A stretch of 33,622 nucleotides of DNA, taken from NCBI GenBank assembly GCA_036676175.1, contig JAKFDL010000031.1, positions 1-33,622 of the forward strand, written 5' to 3'. Both the position numbers and the translations under genes were made by a program. The stretch comes from Methylotenera_A sp036676175. Lineage in GTDB: Bacteria; Pseudomonadota; Gammaproteobacteria; Burkholderiales; Methylophilaceae. Below are positions 22,501-30,900 of this stretch, piece by piece. Numbering within the stretch: position 1 is the stretch's first letter; each line of letters begins with the position of its first letter. The notes below the pieces were generated by a model. It was given only the letters and a program-made list of their open reading frames with translations, made no database searches and was not told where the DNA came from.

Positions 22501-22688
22501 ATCAGAACCAATATCAATTTGACAAGCTGGTATTAACATCGCCGCAATTCAACGCTAATGGGTTCATTAATATTAGCGCCAATCAAATGTTAACTGGCAG
22601 GGTTAATGCCGATCTGGCCACACCGTCACGTCGCTTAAAAGCTAACTTTGGAATTACAGGCCGCGGCGAGGACTTAAAAAGTGATTGA
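19581..22688 (+). CDS. KTPKG domain, giant coiled coil, membrane anchor and AsmA-like domain
   Basis: 1035 residues in four parts. Residues 1-85 repeat the N-domain of the 17003 protein (YSKTPKGLRARASLIGGL, LMKVL, DG, SKAETIL, LEKEGYI). Residues ~95-620 are charged coiled coil in which an E-I-E-R-I-x-R-E-A motif recurs at 181, 256, 361 and 508. A transmembrane helix follows at ~640-662 (SLIYVPLLILIALVLVNFI) after Lys/Trp-rich KKIKKWAKMF. The remaining ~370 residues are AsmA-like and periplasmic: VPVNIKKVHASIWPQPHLVL, then beta-rich repeats and an end with TDANFDVRQGSIKGIQLTRG. AsmA-type proteins are linked to outer-membrane assembly and lipid transport. The cytoplasmic extension is unusual. 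A strong terminator lies ~115 bases downstream. Confidence 0.88.
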   Translation: MDLSAIYSKTPKGLRARASLIGGLSSHLMKVLTHVDGSSKAETILLKFDKLTPQQLGADLVRLEKEGYIRLATVTSATDDSWALTINFEPMVVEEYQSEEELEILAQAQAQAAEQARQKEQERAEQQAKQEEERRLAEQEKVDKKAQKLREKEKTKAETKVKAQLEQERLAQQAQEKQRQEIERMARETAKKEAEAEAKLKAKQEAERAEQQQQAAERAAKLAEEARLKAELKAREIAEKAEAEAEAAAKENAKREIERISREAEETQRKSDAEVKAKQENERLEALKLAQAAEEARQAELKAQAEHEAQLAQAAAEQARAEAEAAAAQAAKLERLKQAEKAAQEEALKEKLAKEEKARLEIANVLRKAEEDRKNAVAQAKAEKLEAKRQAKAEQEARAQAERKAKEEAKEFAKQQKLQAQAEEQAKVEAARQAQAEAARQEQIEAARIAKEAEAKQAADALAAQAENKQAQPSTKDYEVQTAAKAVLAHLLADEQANIAAKQNARLEMERIGREADQIRQKAMQQQKVSESPITLPQQQSGVEPHFPEIENSEAYKLQQDPEDYDDVETAEEAAFEAEERVAEAEIVQITTQANVDVNSEDIRNAAKAEAEAMASVRGKMHPVVSVKKIKKWAKMFAKVSLIYVPLLILIALVLVNFINLSGLVKPIEKIASESMGVPVNIKKVHASIWPQPHLVLEDVTVDTENHIEAIHVQPDTATLFEKIKVVQSLVIDGLNIEQANFGQPLQWVSNISKGENLKVEQINLKNITLAIRDLQLESFDGKVTLTETGALNSIELVSSNNALSVTISPQGSDNVIELKATNWLLPFNQKIMFSALNAKGLASQSGINFSQIEGEVFGGNLTGQANVQWPDGESPWQSTGAFKLSNVNTKAVLNSFDSAIAVEGKLALDAQFSGYAREASKLASNTITDANFDVRQGSIKGIQLTRGVLSPGKQSLAGDNTQFDKLTGSAKFNQNQYQFDKLVLTSPQFNANGFINISANQMLTGRVNADLATPSRRLKANFGITGRGEDLKSD

Positions 22689-22802
22689 ATTGAGTGTGAA
22701 AAAAACGCAAGACTATTGTTAATAACATTCGGATGTAATTATTTCATTTGCGTAGTCCTAACCTCAGACACTCAGAATTTTTAATATTACCTTTTCAAAA
22801 GT

Positions 22803-22834
22803 AAAAAAATAGCCTGAATTCTCAGGCTATTTTT
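22803..22834. terminator. Strong bidirectional terminator
   Basis: An eight-pair stem TAGCCTGA/TCAGGCTA with loop ATTC, extended by AAAAA/TTTTT on both sides. It ends the AsmA-like gene and, read on the minus strand, the small lipoprotein gene at 22909. Confidence 0.93.
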
Positions 22835-22908
22835 ACAAGTGCGTAATGTCACTGATGCTAGCGATTTATAGGTTTTATATAGAGTCGCATAATTATCTTT
22901 GGTTGAAA

Positions 22909-23082
22909 CTAACTTTCGGCAGGCACCATATCTGGTAAGTCTTCTACTGCTTCATCCTCATACGCTGCGATTTCTTCTAATGGGCTGTTATCGCCGATAT
23001 CTAAAGGTGTAGTGGCAGCAATCTTTTTAGAAGCACATCCCACAACGAACAACATCATTAAAGCCAATAAAATTTTTTTCAT
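22909..23082 (-). CDS. 57-residue acidic lipoprotein
   Basis: Begins MKKILLALMMLFVVGCASKK, a clear lipoprotein signal with lipobox VVGC (Cys16). The mature part is only about 42 residues and very acidic, with YEDEAVEDLPDMVPAES at the end. GGGAGA nine bases before the ATG is a strong ribosome binding site. I do not know the family. The residues after the Cys (Ala-Ser) do not carry the Asp+2 inner-membrane retention signal, so outer-membrane location is expected. A second tiny exported protein, with a similar D-E-A and L-P acidic style, lies 37 bases upstream on the same strand; the two are probably one operon. Confidence 0.78.
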   Translation of the reverse strand: MKKILLALMMLFVVGCASKKIAATTPLDIGDNSPLEEIAAYEDEAVEDLPDMVPAES

Positions 23083-23119
23083 TTATATTCTCCCTAAATC
23101 GTTATATTTAATTAATTAC

Positions 23120-23257
23120 TTATTCTGCAGCAGGTGCGTCCAATGGGGGTGGTGCTGGTTCGTCAACGGGTGCAATTTCAGGCAATGCTTCATCAGCAAA
23201 AACTACAGTGACATTCAAAGCAGCAATCGCTAACAAAATAGCAAACAAACTTTTCAT
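23120..23257 (-). CDS. 45-residue exported Pro/Glu/Ala-rich peptide
   Basis: Begins MKSLFAILLAIAALNVTVVF followed by A-D-E, a classical Sec signal peptide with likely cleavage after FA at about residue 21. The mature peptide, about 24 residues, is DEALPEIAPVDEPAPPPLD and APAAE: acidic, proline-rich and without Cys. GGGAGAAAG precedes the ATG, a strong ribosome binding site. I do not recognise it. It precedes the 57-residue lipoprotein gene, whose C-terminus has a comparable E-D-E-A-V-E-D-L-P run, so the two may act together at the cell surface or in the periplasm. Confidence 0.7.
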   Translation of the reverse strand: MKSLFAILLAIAALNVTVVFADEALPEIAPVDEPAPPPLDAPAAE

Positions 23258-23315
23258 ACTTTCTCCCTGTAAATATTTAGATTTTTATAATAAGTAACGC
23301 CGAAACAACAATTTA

Positions 23316-23331
23316 CACCCAGTTAAGGGTG
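23316..23331 (-). terminator. Weak hairpin after lysA
   Basis: CACCC/GGGTG with a six-base loop, followed on the minus strand by a T-rich but broken tract. It could end the lptM-lysA transcript. Confidence 0.4.
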
Positions 23332-23353
23332 CTTGCAACATAAATAACATGGC

Positions 23354-24598
23354 TTAATCCAGACAGCTTTCTAGTGCAAATAAATCGGCTATTTTTTCGC
23401 GCTGACGCACCACAAAAACCTGATCGCCATCAACGATAACTTCAGGTGCGCGACCGCGTGTATTGTAGTTGCTGGCCATGCTCATACCATAAGCGCCTGC
23501 AGACATAATCGCCAGTAAATCCCCCTCTTGCAGGTTTAAGTTTCTATCGTGGCCTAAAAAATCGCCGCTCTCACATACGGGGCCGACGATCTCGTAATTA
23601 GTTGTTTCTCCCACGCGTGGAGTGACAGGCAAAATATCGTGATAAGCGTCATATAAAGCGGGTCGCATCAGGTCGTTCATGGCGGCGTTTACAATGGCAA
23701 AGTTTTTGGCCTCTGCAGGTTTAATGTACTCTACTTTAGTCAATAAAATACCAGCATTTCCCACCAAGGCGCGACCTGGCTCAAACAGTAGTTTTACGTT
23801 TCTATTAGCTAATTTGGCCAAAATAGCTTTGGCATAAGTAGCAAATTCTGGCGGTGTTTCATTTGCATAGGTAATGCCAATGCCGCCGCCTACATCAATG
23901 TGGCTAATGTGAATGCCTTTTGCTTCCAGCGCATGCACCAAACCTAAAATTAAATCCAACGCTTCAATAAATGGCGCCAACTCAGTAATTTGCGAGCCAA
24001 TATGACAATCCACCCCATGCACCGCAATATTGGGCATCGCAGCCGCTTGCTCATAAACTTGAATCGCATCTTTAAACGCCACACCAAATTTATTGTTTTT
24101 TAAACCTGTGGAAATATAGGGGTGGGTTTTAGCGTCAACATTGGGATTAACACGTAGCGAAACTGGTGCAATCTTGTCCATGCTTTTTGCTACTTCGTTC
24201 AAGCGTTGTAACTCGCTGGCAGATTCCACATTAAAACAAAAAATACCTGCGTTTAAAGCGGCACGCATTTCATCTGCTGTTTTACCAACGCCAGAGAAAA
24301 CGATTTTTTGCGGATCGCCCCCTGCTGCCAGAACCCGTGCCAATTCGCCCCCAGATACAATATCAAAGCCTGCACCTAGTTTGGCAAATAAATTCAGTAT
24401 GGCAATGTTGGGGTTGGCTTTTACCGCAAAACACACCAAATGGTCACTGCCGATTAAACCTGCTTTAAAGTCAGTGAAAGCTTTTGTCAAAGCTTGCTTG
24501 GAGTACACATAACATGGCGTATTAAATTGCGTAGCTATCGTCGTCAGCGCCACGTTTTCGGCATGCAGCGTGCCATTTTTTATTTCAAACACATTCAC
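23354..24598 (-). CDS. lysA: Diaminopimelate decarboxylase
   Basis: PLP enzyme that converts meso-diaminopimelate to L-lysine, the last step of lysine synthesis. 414 residues, full length. Lys60 in CFAVKANPN forms the PLP aldimine; HGVDCHIGSQ, HIDVGGGIGI and FEPGRALVGNAG are the cofactor and phosphate-binding segments; the CESGDFLG motif gives the active-site Cys contributed across the dimer, and GAYGMSMASNYN closes the site. It follows the LptM-like lipoprotein gene after 26 bases, an order seen in many gamma- and betaproteobacteria. It is cytoplasmic. Confidence 0.97.
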   Translation of the reverse strand: MNVFEIKNGTLHAENVALTTIATQFNTPCYVYSKQALTKAFTDFKAGLIGSDHLVCFAVKANPNIAILNLFAKLGAGFDIVSGGELARVLAAGGDPQKIVFSGVGKTADEMRAALNAGIFCFNVESASELQRLNEVAKSMDKIAPVSLRVNPNVDAKTHPYISTGLKNNKFGVAFKDAIQVYEQAAAMPNIAVHGVDCHIGSQITELAPFIEALDLILGLVHALEAKGIHISHIDVGGGIGITYANETPPEFATYAKAILAKLANRNVKLLFEPGRALVGNAGILLTKVEYIKPAEAKNFAIVNAAMNDLMRPALYDAYHDILPVTPRVGETTNYEIVGPVCESGDFLGHDRNLNLQEGDLLAIMSAGAYGMSMASNYNTRGRAPEVIVDGDQVFVVRQREKIADLFALESCLD

Positions 24599-24624
24599 AA
24601 TTTGGTTCGATTCTATATCAACAT

Positions 24625-24822
24625 TTATTGGGCAGGTTGCGGAGGCTCATTAGTATTAGCTTCTGGGTTAGCTTTTATGTCCTCATCTTGCGGTATTGGT
24701 TTTTGCGGGTAACGTTGCTCTGGAATATACAGCGGACCCTTGGTGCCGCAAGCCACCAGGGCACCACAGCCTATTAGTGCGAAAGCGCAGACATTAATCA
24801 CTAAGCGTATATTTTTAAGCAT
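24625..24822 (-). CDS. lptM: LptM-like (YifL) lipoprotein
   Basis: 65 residues. A signal peptide ends in the lipobox LVAC (Cys25), followed at once by GTKGPLYIPEQ. C-G-x-K-G-P-L-Y is the diagnostic start of mature LptM, a lipoprotein that binds the LptD-LptE translocon and helps LptD mature oxidatively. The tail is Pro, Glu and Asn rich and disordered. The gene is upstream of lysA on the same strand, its usual position, which supports the call. No LptD or LptE gene is in the window. GCGAGA precedes the ATG as a weak ribosome binding site. Confidence 0.92.
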   Translation of the reverse strand: MLKNIRLVINVCAFALIGCGALVACGTKGPLYIPEQRYPQKPIPQDEDIKANPEANTNEPPQPAQ

Positions 24823-24991
24823 ATTAATCTCGCAAAAATTTAGTCGTTATTTTAGCATTGAATGACTGGCAGGGCAGAAAAAGCAAATAGTTTGCACCGC
24901 TTATTCTGCAAAATATCCCGATTGTCGGATAGTGCTAGACACCGCCTATTTCAGCTTGGCATGATGAGATTAACCAAAAAAGGATTGCAAA

Positions 24992-25399
24992 ATGAGTATT
25001 CAAAAAGTTATGCAAAAAGGGTTTACGCTAATTGAGCTTATGATTGCGGTTGCGATTATTGGCATTTTAGCGGCAATTGCCATACCAAATTACAGTGAAT
25101 ATGTAATACGTGCCAATCGCTCTGCTGCGCAATCAGAAATGATGGATATTGCTAATCGTGAACAACAATTTCTGCTTGCTGATAGAGCTTATGCTGATAA
25201 AGCTACATTAGTGGCTAGTGGCTATTCAGTGCCTGCAGATGTGGCTGCAAAATATACTTATACGGTTACCCCTGATAATACGGCGACCCCCCCAACCTAC
25301 ATAATTACCTTTACGCCAATTGTAGGTAGCTCGCAAGCCAGTGATGGTGCCCTGACACTGAATAGTGCAGGGGCCAAAACCCCAATAGCTAAGTGGTAA
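24992..25399 (+). CDS. pilE: Type IV pilin, PilE-like
   Basis: 135 residues. A 10-residue class III leader MSIQKVMQKG is cut by PilD before FTLIELMIAVAIIGILAAIA, with the required Gly before the cut and Glu at +5. After the long N-terminal helix come YSEYVIRANRSAAQSEMMDI and a short beta region (YTYTVTPDNT). The C-terminal two-cysteine loop of major pilins is absent, so this is more likely a PilE-type minor pilin than the main fibre subunit. AAGGA lies nine bases ahead of the ATG. It is the first gene of a six-gene pilus operon. I found no clear sigma-54 promoter upstream. Confidence 0.9.
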   Translation: MSIQKVMQKGFTLIELMIAVAIIGILAAIAIPNYSEYVIRANRSAAQSEMMDIANREQQFLLADRAYADKATLVASGYSVPADVAAKYTYTVTPDNTATPPTYIITFTPIVGSSQASDGALTLNSAGAKTPIAKW

Positions 25400-25401
25400 T
25401 T

Positions 25402-25968
25402 ATGCAGTTCCCCCCATTTAAATATAATCAAAGTGGCACTACACTGCTTGAGGTGCTAGTTACCATTGCTATCCTTGCCGTCGGTTTGTTAGGATTGGCT
25501 GGCTTACAATCGCGTTTACAAGTCTCTGAAATGGAGTCATATCAGCGCGCACAAGCGCTTATTTTGTTGAATGACATGGCTAGCAGAATAACGACAAACC
25601 GCTTTAATGCCGCTAGCTATGTTACTTCAAGTCCATTAGGTGCTGGCATGACTTGTCCTACTACCTTGACTACTCCAAAAGATAAAGATGTAAATGAATG
25701 GTGTAGCGCGCTGCAAGGATCAGGCGAAACGATAGGAACTAACAACGTGGGCGCTATGATTGGCGGCCGTGGTTGTGTGGAAAGTCTAGGTGGTGGCCAA
25801 TATATGGTGACTGTTGCTTGGCAAGGCTTAGTACCTATTTCTGCAGCACCAGCAAGTGTTTCCTGTGGTCAAAATAATTACAATAGTGCAGCAGCAGGGG
25901 CTGCTTGTGTGAATGATCTTTGTCGCCGGGTTGTAACCACGATTGTTCAAATTGCAACGCTCACATAA
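25402..25968 (+). CDS. pilV: Type IV pilus minor pilin PilV
   Basis: 188 residues. The prepilin leader ends QSG before TTLLEVLVTIAILAVGLLGL, with Glu at +5. GLQSRLQVSEMESYQRAQAL followed by ILLNDMASRI is the usual PilV helix. Four or more cysteines in the C-terminal half may form disulfides. I take the ATG at 25402, two bases after the pilE stop; a GTG at 25393 would overlap pilE. With PilW, PilX and PilE it forms the priming complex at the pilus tip that carries PilY1. The stop directly abuts the pilW start. Confidence 0.92.
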   Translation: MQFPPFKYNQSGTTLLEVLVTIAILAVGLLGLAGLQSRLQVSEMESYQRAQALILLNDMASRITTNRFNAASYVTSSPLGAGMTCPTTLTTPKDKDVNEWCSALQGSGETIGTNNVGAMIGGRGCVESLGGGQYMVTVAWQGLVPISAAPASVSCGQNNYNSAAAGAACVNDLCRRVVTTIVQIATLT

Positions 25969-27393
25969 ATGGCTTATATGAATATTAACAATTCCAAATT
26001 AAAAGCCAAATCTCAAAAATTAGCCTATCAAAGAGGGATGAGTTTGATAGAGTTGATGATTGCCGTCACCATTGGCTTAATTATTACAGCCGCACTAGGT
26101 GCATTGTTTCTGGGCACCCATCGTACTAATCAAGAAATGGCAAAAGCAAATAGTCAAATTGAGAGTGGCCGTTTTGCAATGCAATTGTTACAAGCCGATA
26201 TTAGCCATGCAGGATTTTGGGGTGGGTTTGCACCACAGTTTGATGACCTTAGTTTTTCAATTGCGCCAGGAGACGTTCCTAACGCTGTTCCAAACCCATG
26301 CTTAGATTATTCCACACCGTGGACAGCGGATAATGTGACCAATTTTATTGGCATTCCCGTTCAGGCTTATGCAACTACGCCGCCCACGGGCACAGGCTGT
26401 GTCACTAATTTAGCCACTAATAAAAAAGCAAACACCGACTTGCTTGTATTGCGTCATGCAGAATCTTGTGTACCAGGAGAGACTAATTGCGAAGCAGATA
26501 CAGCGGGCAAGCTTTATTTTCAATCATCGCAATGTGAGGTCGAACTTTCTGCTTCTGTGAAGGGTGCAACTGCTACAACGATTACTTTGGACGACTTTTC
26601 TTCAACTGTGGATGATATTTACGTAAATCGCAGCATCCGTATCATATCTGGTACTGGGGCAGGACAAACGCGCTTGATTAGTGCCTACGATGGTAGCACC
26701 AAGATAGCAACGCTGGCCCCAGCTCCAGCTCTTCCTTGGGCAACAATACCGGATGCAGCGACATCAAAGTACACTTTTGGCTTTGGATATTTGTTAGATA
26801 CTGCTGGGTTTGGTATTTTTCACAAGAGAAACTGTACGACTGTTGCAGACAAGCGCAAATTTATTTCTAACATTTACTACATCCGCGATTATGCGAGAAC
26901 GGTTGGTGATGGTATACCTACATTGATGATTTCTCAGTTTGATCTTAATGGTGCTACGCTTGCGCACCAGGCTGCGGTGCCGTTGATAGAGAATATTGAA
27001 GGTTTTAAAGTGATGTTAGGGATAGATAATATTAGCGATAATGGCACAAACATCATCACCAATGGTGATCCCACTAATTTGTACACTGCGGCCATTAAGT
27101 GGCTGGATGATACAAATTTAATCTCGCCTGTCAATCGAGGTGACGGCATACCAGATACGTTTGTCAGTTGTACCGATGCCGTGCCTTGCACGTTTCAGCA
27201 ATTAAGTCATGTGGTGGCTGTCAAGGTCTTCGTGTTAGCGCGCGCTGAAACAGTCACACCAGGCTATACCGATAGCAAAACTTATACTTTAGGTAGCACG
27301 ATACTAGGGCCTTTCAATGATGGCTTTAAACGTCATGTTTTTTCTACTACTGTTCGTGTTAATAATGTTTCAGGCAGAAGGGAAACGCCATGA
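25969..27393 (+). CDS. pilW: Type IV pilus minor pilin PilW
   Basis: 474 residues. A 23-residue leader ends YQRG before MSLIELMIAVTIGLIITAAL with Glu at +5. IESGRFAMQLLQADISHAGF then WGG is the PilW hallmark. The large C-terminal part contains several cysteines and a stretch typical of PilW beta domains. At 474 residues it is longer than the ~270-350 of many homologues. The start codon follows the pilV stop without a gap and the end overlaps pilX by four bases (ATGA), so translation is coupled. It acts with PilV, PilX and PilY1 in initiating pilus assembly. Confidence 0.92.
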   Translation: MAYMNINNSKLKAKSQKLAYQRGMSLIELMIAVTIGLIITAALGALFLGTHRTNQEMAKANSQIESGRFAMQLLQADISHAGFWGGFAPQFDDLSFSIAPGDVPNAVPNPCLDYSTPWTADNVTNFIGIPVQAYATTPPTGTGCVTNLATNKKANTDLLVLRHAESCVPGETNCEADTAGKLYFQSSQCEVELSASVKGATATTITLDDFSSTVDDIYVNRSIRIISGTGAGQTRLISAYDGSTKIATLAPAPALPWATIPDAATSKYTFGFGYLLDTAGFGIFHKRNCTTVADKRKFISNIYYIRDYARTVGDGIPTLMISQFDLNGATLAHQAAVPLIENIEGFKVMLGIDNISDNGTNIITNGDPTNLYTAAIKWLDDTNLISPVNRGDGIPDTFVSCTDAVPCTFQQLSHVVAVKVFVLARAETVTPGYTDSKTYTLGSTILGPFNDGFKRHVFSTTVRVNNVSGRRETP

Positions 27394-27878
27394 GATTGGT
27401 TGCTTCTAAACAGAGCCAGCGCGGCATTACTCTCCTTGTTGGCTTGATTATGCTGATATTGATTACGCTGATGGTAACCAGTGCTTTTACCCTAAGTACG
27501 ACCAACCTAAAATCAGTGGGTAATATGCAAGCCAAAGATGAAGCGATTGCTGCAGCTAATCAAGCGATTGAACAGGTATTAAGCTCACCTTTTACTACTT
27601 CACCTTCGGCTGAGGAAATTAATGTGGATATTAATAATGATGGCACAACAGATTATGTGGCATCTATTGCTATACCTACTTGTGTTCGCGCTTCAATTGA
27701 AACTGCCGCCGTTAAAACGAGTGGCACGCTTCCCCTTATGTCCACAGTCAATACCTACAACACTATATGGGATATAGAAGCGACTGTTGAAGACGCTAAA
27801 ACTGGAGCCAAAACAACAGTGCAAGCTGGTACGCGAGTATTGCTGACAGAATCACAAAAAAACGCTGTATGTATGTAG
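27390..27878 (+). CDS. pilX: Type IV pilus assembly protein PilX
   Basis: 162 residues. The leader ends SQRG before ITLLVGLIMLILITLMVTSA; position +5 is Val in place of Glu, which is normal for PilX_N proteins. STTNLKSVGNMQAKDEAIAA with NQAIEQVL follows, as in the family. PilX is a minor pilin of the tip complex. Its ATG overlaps the pilW stop by four bases; pilY1 begins 25 bases downstream. Confidence 0.9.
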   Translation: MRLVASKQSQRGITLLVGLIMLILITLMVTSAFTLSTTNLKSVGNMQAKDEAIAAANQAIEQVLSSPFTTSPSAEEINVDINNDGTTDYVASIAIPTCVRASIETAAVKTSGTLPLMSTVNTYNTIWDIEATVEDAKTGAKTTVQAGTRVLLTESQKNAVCM

Positions 27879-27903
27879 ATAACGAATTGACTGGAAAAAT
27901 ATC

Positions 27904-30900
27904 ATGAAAAAATCACTATTTAAAAAATTACTGATTATTAGTTTATTAACCTTTAATTTATCCGCAATAGCGGAAGATATTGATTTATTTGTTGGGGCTC
28001 CGCCTAGTGCAACAGATGTCCCCAATGTGTTGATTATATTAGATAATACGGCTAACTGGGAACAGCCGTTTGATGTCGAAATGGCAGCACTATCGTCAGT
28101 TGTGAGTGGATTGCCAGCAAATAAATTCCGCGTTGGTTTAATGGCATTCACTGAAACTGGTGGTGGAAACTCTGGTAACGATGGCGCTTATGTGCGTGCA
28201 GCCATACGTTTAATGGATAGCACCAATAAGACAAAATATCAAAATTTAGTCAATGGCTTAGATAAGTCGGCTGATAAATCTAATGGCGGCAAGATTGCTA
28301 AGTCTATGGAGGAAGCTTATCTCTATTTTTCTGGCGGAGTACCACATGCGGGTAACAATAAAAACAAAACCGATTACACAGGTAATGTATCAGGAACTGC
28401 ATCTTCAAATGCTATTTATGCCTTGACTAACAATGCCTTGCCCTCAAAAGCTGGCTCACCTTATTTAAGTCCTGTGGTTGCAAGTTGTGCTAAAAATTAT
28501 ATTATTTATATTAGCAATGGTGCCGCGCAAGATAATAATTCTGATATAACGCAAGCAACAACTGCGTTGACAGCTGCCGGAGGCAGTGCTACAACGATTC
28601 CTATTTCACCAAGCGGCTCACAAACTAATGTGGCAGATGAATGGGCGCGCTTTATGAAAAAGAGTAGCCTTGGCATAACCACTTATACGGTGGATATTAA
28701 CAAAGTGACGACAGGGCAGGGACCGGGCTGGACTGCATTATTAAAAAGCATAGCGGGCGTCAGTAGCGGTAAATATTTTGATGTTACTGATAGTGGATCG
28801 CAAATTGCCGATGCGCTGAATGGCATTTTTTCTGAAATTCAATCTGTTAACAGCGTGTTTGCCTCTGTGAGTTTGCCTGTCAGTGTGAACACACAAGGTA
28901 CATTTTTGAACCAAGTTTATATTGGTATGTTTCGCCCAGATGGAGATTCTTTTCCACGATGGAACGGTAATTTGAAACAATATAAACTTGGCTTTTTAAA
29001 TAATGTGCTGCAATTGCTTGATGCAGATAATCAAAGTGCAATTTCTTCTGGCGGTACAGGTTTTATTGCGGAATGCGCACGTAGTTTCTGGACGCCGTCC
29101 ACATTAGATAGTTATTGGGCGTTTAGGCCACAAGGTAATTGTCTGACGACCGCCAATTCAGATGCTTCTAATACCCCAGATGGGAATATTGTAGAAAAAG
29201 GTGCGCAGGCATATAAGTTGCGTAGCAGCGCTACCCGTAGTGTAAAAACCTGTTCTACTGCTTCATGTACCGCCTTGGCCAATTTTAATAGCACAACTGC
29301 TACCCAGACTTTATTGGGAGCTGCAAGTACAGCAGAACGCGATGCATTGATTAACTGGCAGGTAGGTAAAGATGTAGATGATGAAAACTTAAATGCTATC
29401 ACTACGACTGAAATACGCTCTTCAGTACACGGTGATGTGGTGCATTCCCGCCCAGTCGCTATCAATCATGGCACTGACACTTTGCCTAAAGTGGTTGTAT
29501 ATTATGGTACTAATGATGGCTTATTGCGTGCAGTAAACGGCAATCGTACTGCAGATATTGGTACTACAACAGCAGGGGCTGAATTATGGAGTTTTGTTGC
29601 ACCAGAATTCTATCCAAAAATTAAGCGTATTCGTGACAATACTACAACGATTAGCTTTCCTGGACATACCACGGGAACTCCAACGCCGCTGCCTAAAGAC
29701 TATGGCGTAGATGGCGCAGTGACGGCTCATAAAAGGTCAACTAGTGCTTCGATCTTCGCTTCGATGCGACGTGGCGGGCGAGCTGTATATGCTTTTGATG
29801 TACCCGACTCTGATCCAGCAAATCCTACTCTGTTATGGAAAGTAGGCTGCCCTAATGCGAGTAATGATATTGGCTGTACATCGGGCTTTACAGAGTTGGG
29901 TCAAACCTGGTCAGCACCGAAAATATTGACAGCCAGCGGCTATTCCTCAGGGCCTATGCTCATTATGGGAGGTGGTTACGATACATGTCATGATGCCGAT
30001 CCAAACACAGGTTGTAGTGCATCAAGCAAAGGAAATAAGGTATATCTATTAGATGCCACTACTGGTGCGCTGCTTAAAACTTTTACTACAGAGAGCAGCG
30101 TGATTGCTGATATAGCTGTGATAGCAGACAGTGCTACCTCACCTGCAAATTACGCCTATGTAGCCGATTTGGGTGGGAATGTTTACCGTATATCAGGTGC
30201 TACCGCCAATACACCTATGGGCACTACCGCTCCCAGTAGCTGGACTATGACCAAAATTGCTGCTTTTGGTGGTACAGGTGTAGATAACCGCAAGTTTATG
30301 TTTACTCCAGATTGGGTAGAGGATAACGGCACCTATACCTTGTTGCTTGGTTCTGGTGACCGTGAAAAACCTCTTAGCACTTATACATCAGCAGCTGCTG
30401 TGCAAAATCGCTTTTACGTATTAAAAGACAGGCCTGCAGATACTGCTTGGCTAACTTCAGAAAGTAGTAATTGTGGTGCTGATGTGATGTGTCATGGCTC
30501 ATTGGTTGCTATTACAACCAGCGCCACACCGACGTCAACCGCTTTAGCTGCTGCAAAAGGCTGGTATTTGGCATTAATCAGTAGCGAGCAGGTAGTCACA
30601 AGTGCGATTACTGTCTTTAACACGGTGACTTTCAGTACCCATCAACCTACACCGCCAGTAAGCGGCGCTTGTACTACATTAGGTACGGCAAGGGTCTACA
30701 ATCTGGATTACATTAATGGTGCAACAAAAGTTGGATTTGTGCGTGGCGAGACTATTGCAGGGGGCGGTTTGCCACCATCTCCTGTAGCGGGTATGGTCAC
30801 CTTAGATAATGGGCAAACAGTGCCATTTATTATAGGTGCTAGCCCCACCTCTGCTCTTCAAGGTGGCGATCCACCAGCACCACCTTCTGCAATTAGGCCA

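Noticed and set aside
24890..24991. Possible sigma-54 promoter upstream of pilE
   Set aside because: TTGGCATGATGAG has a -24-like GG, but no GC at the required -12 position.
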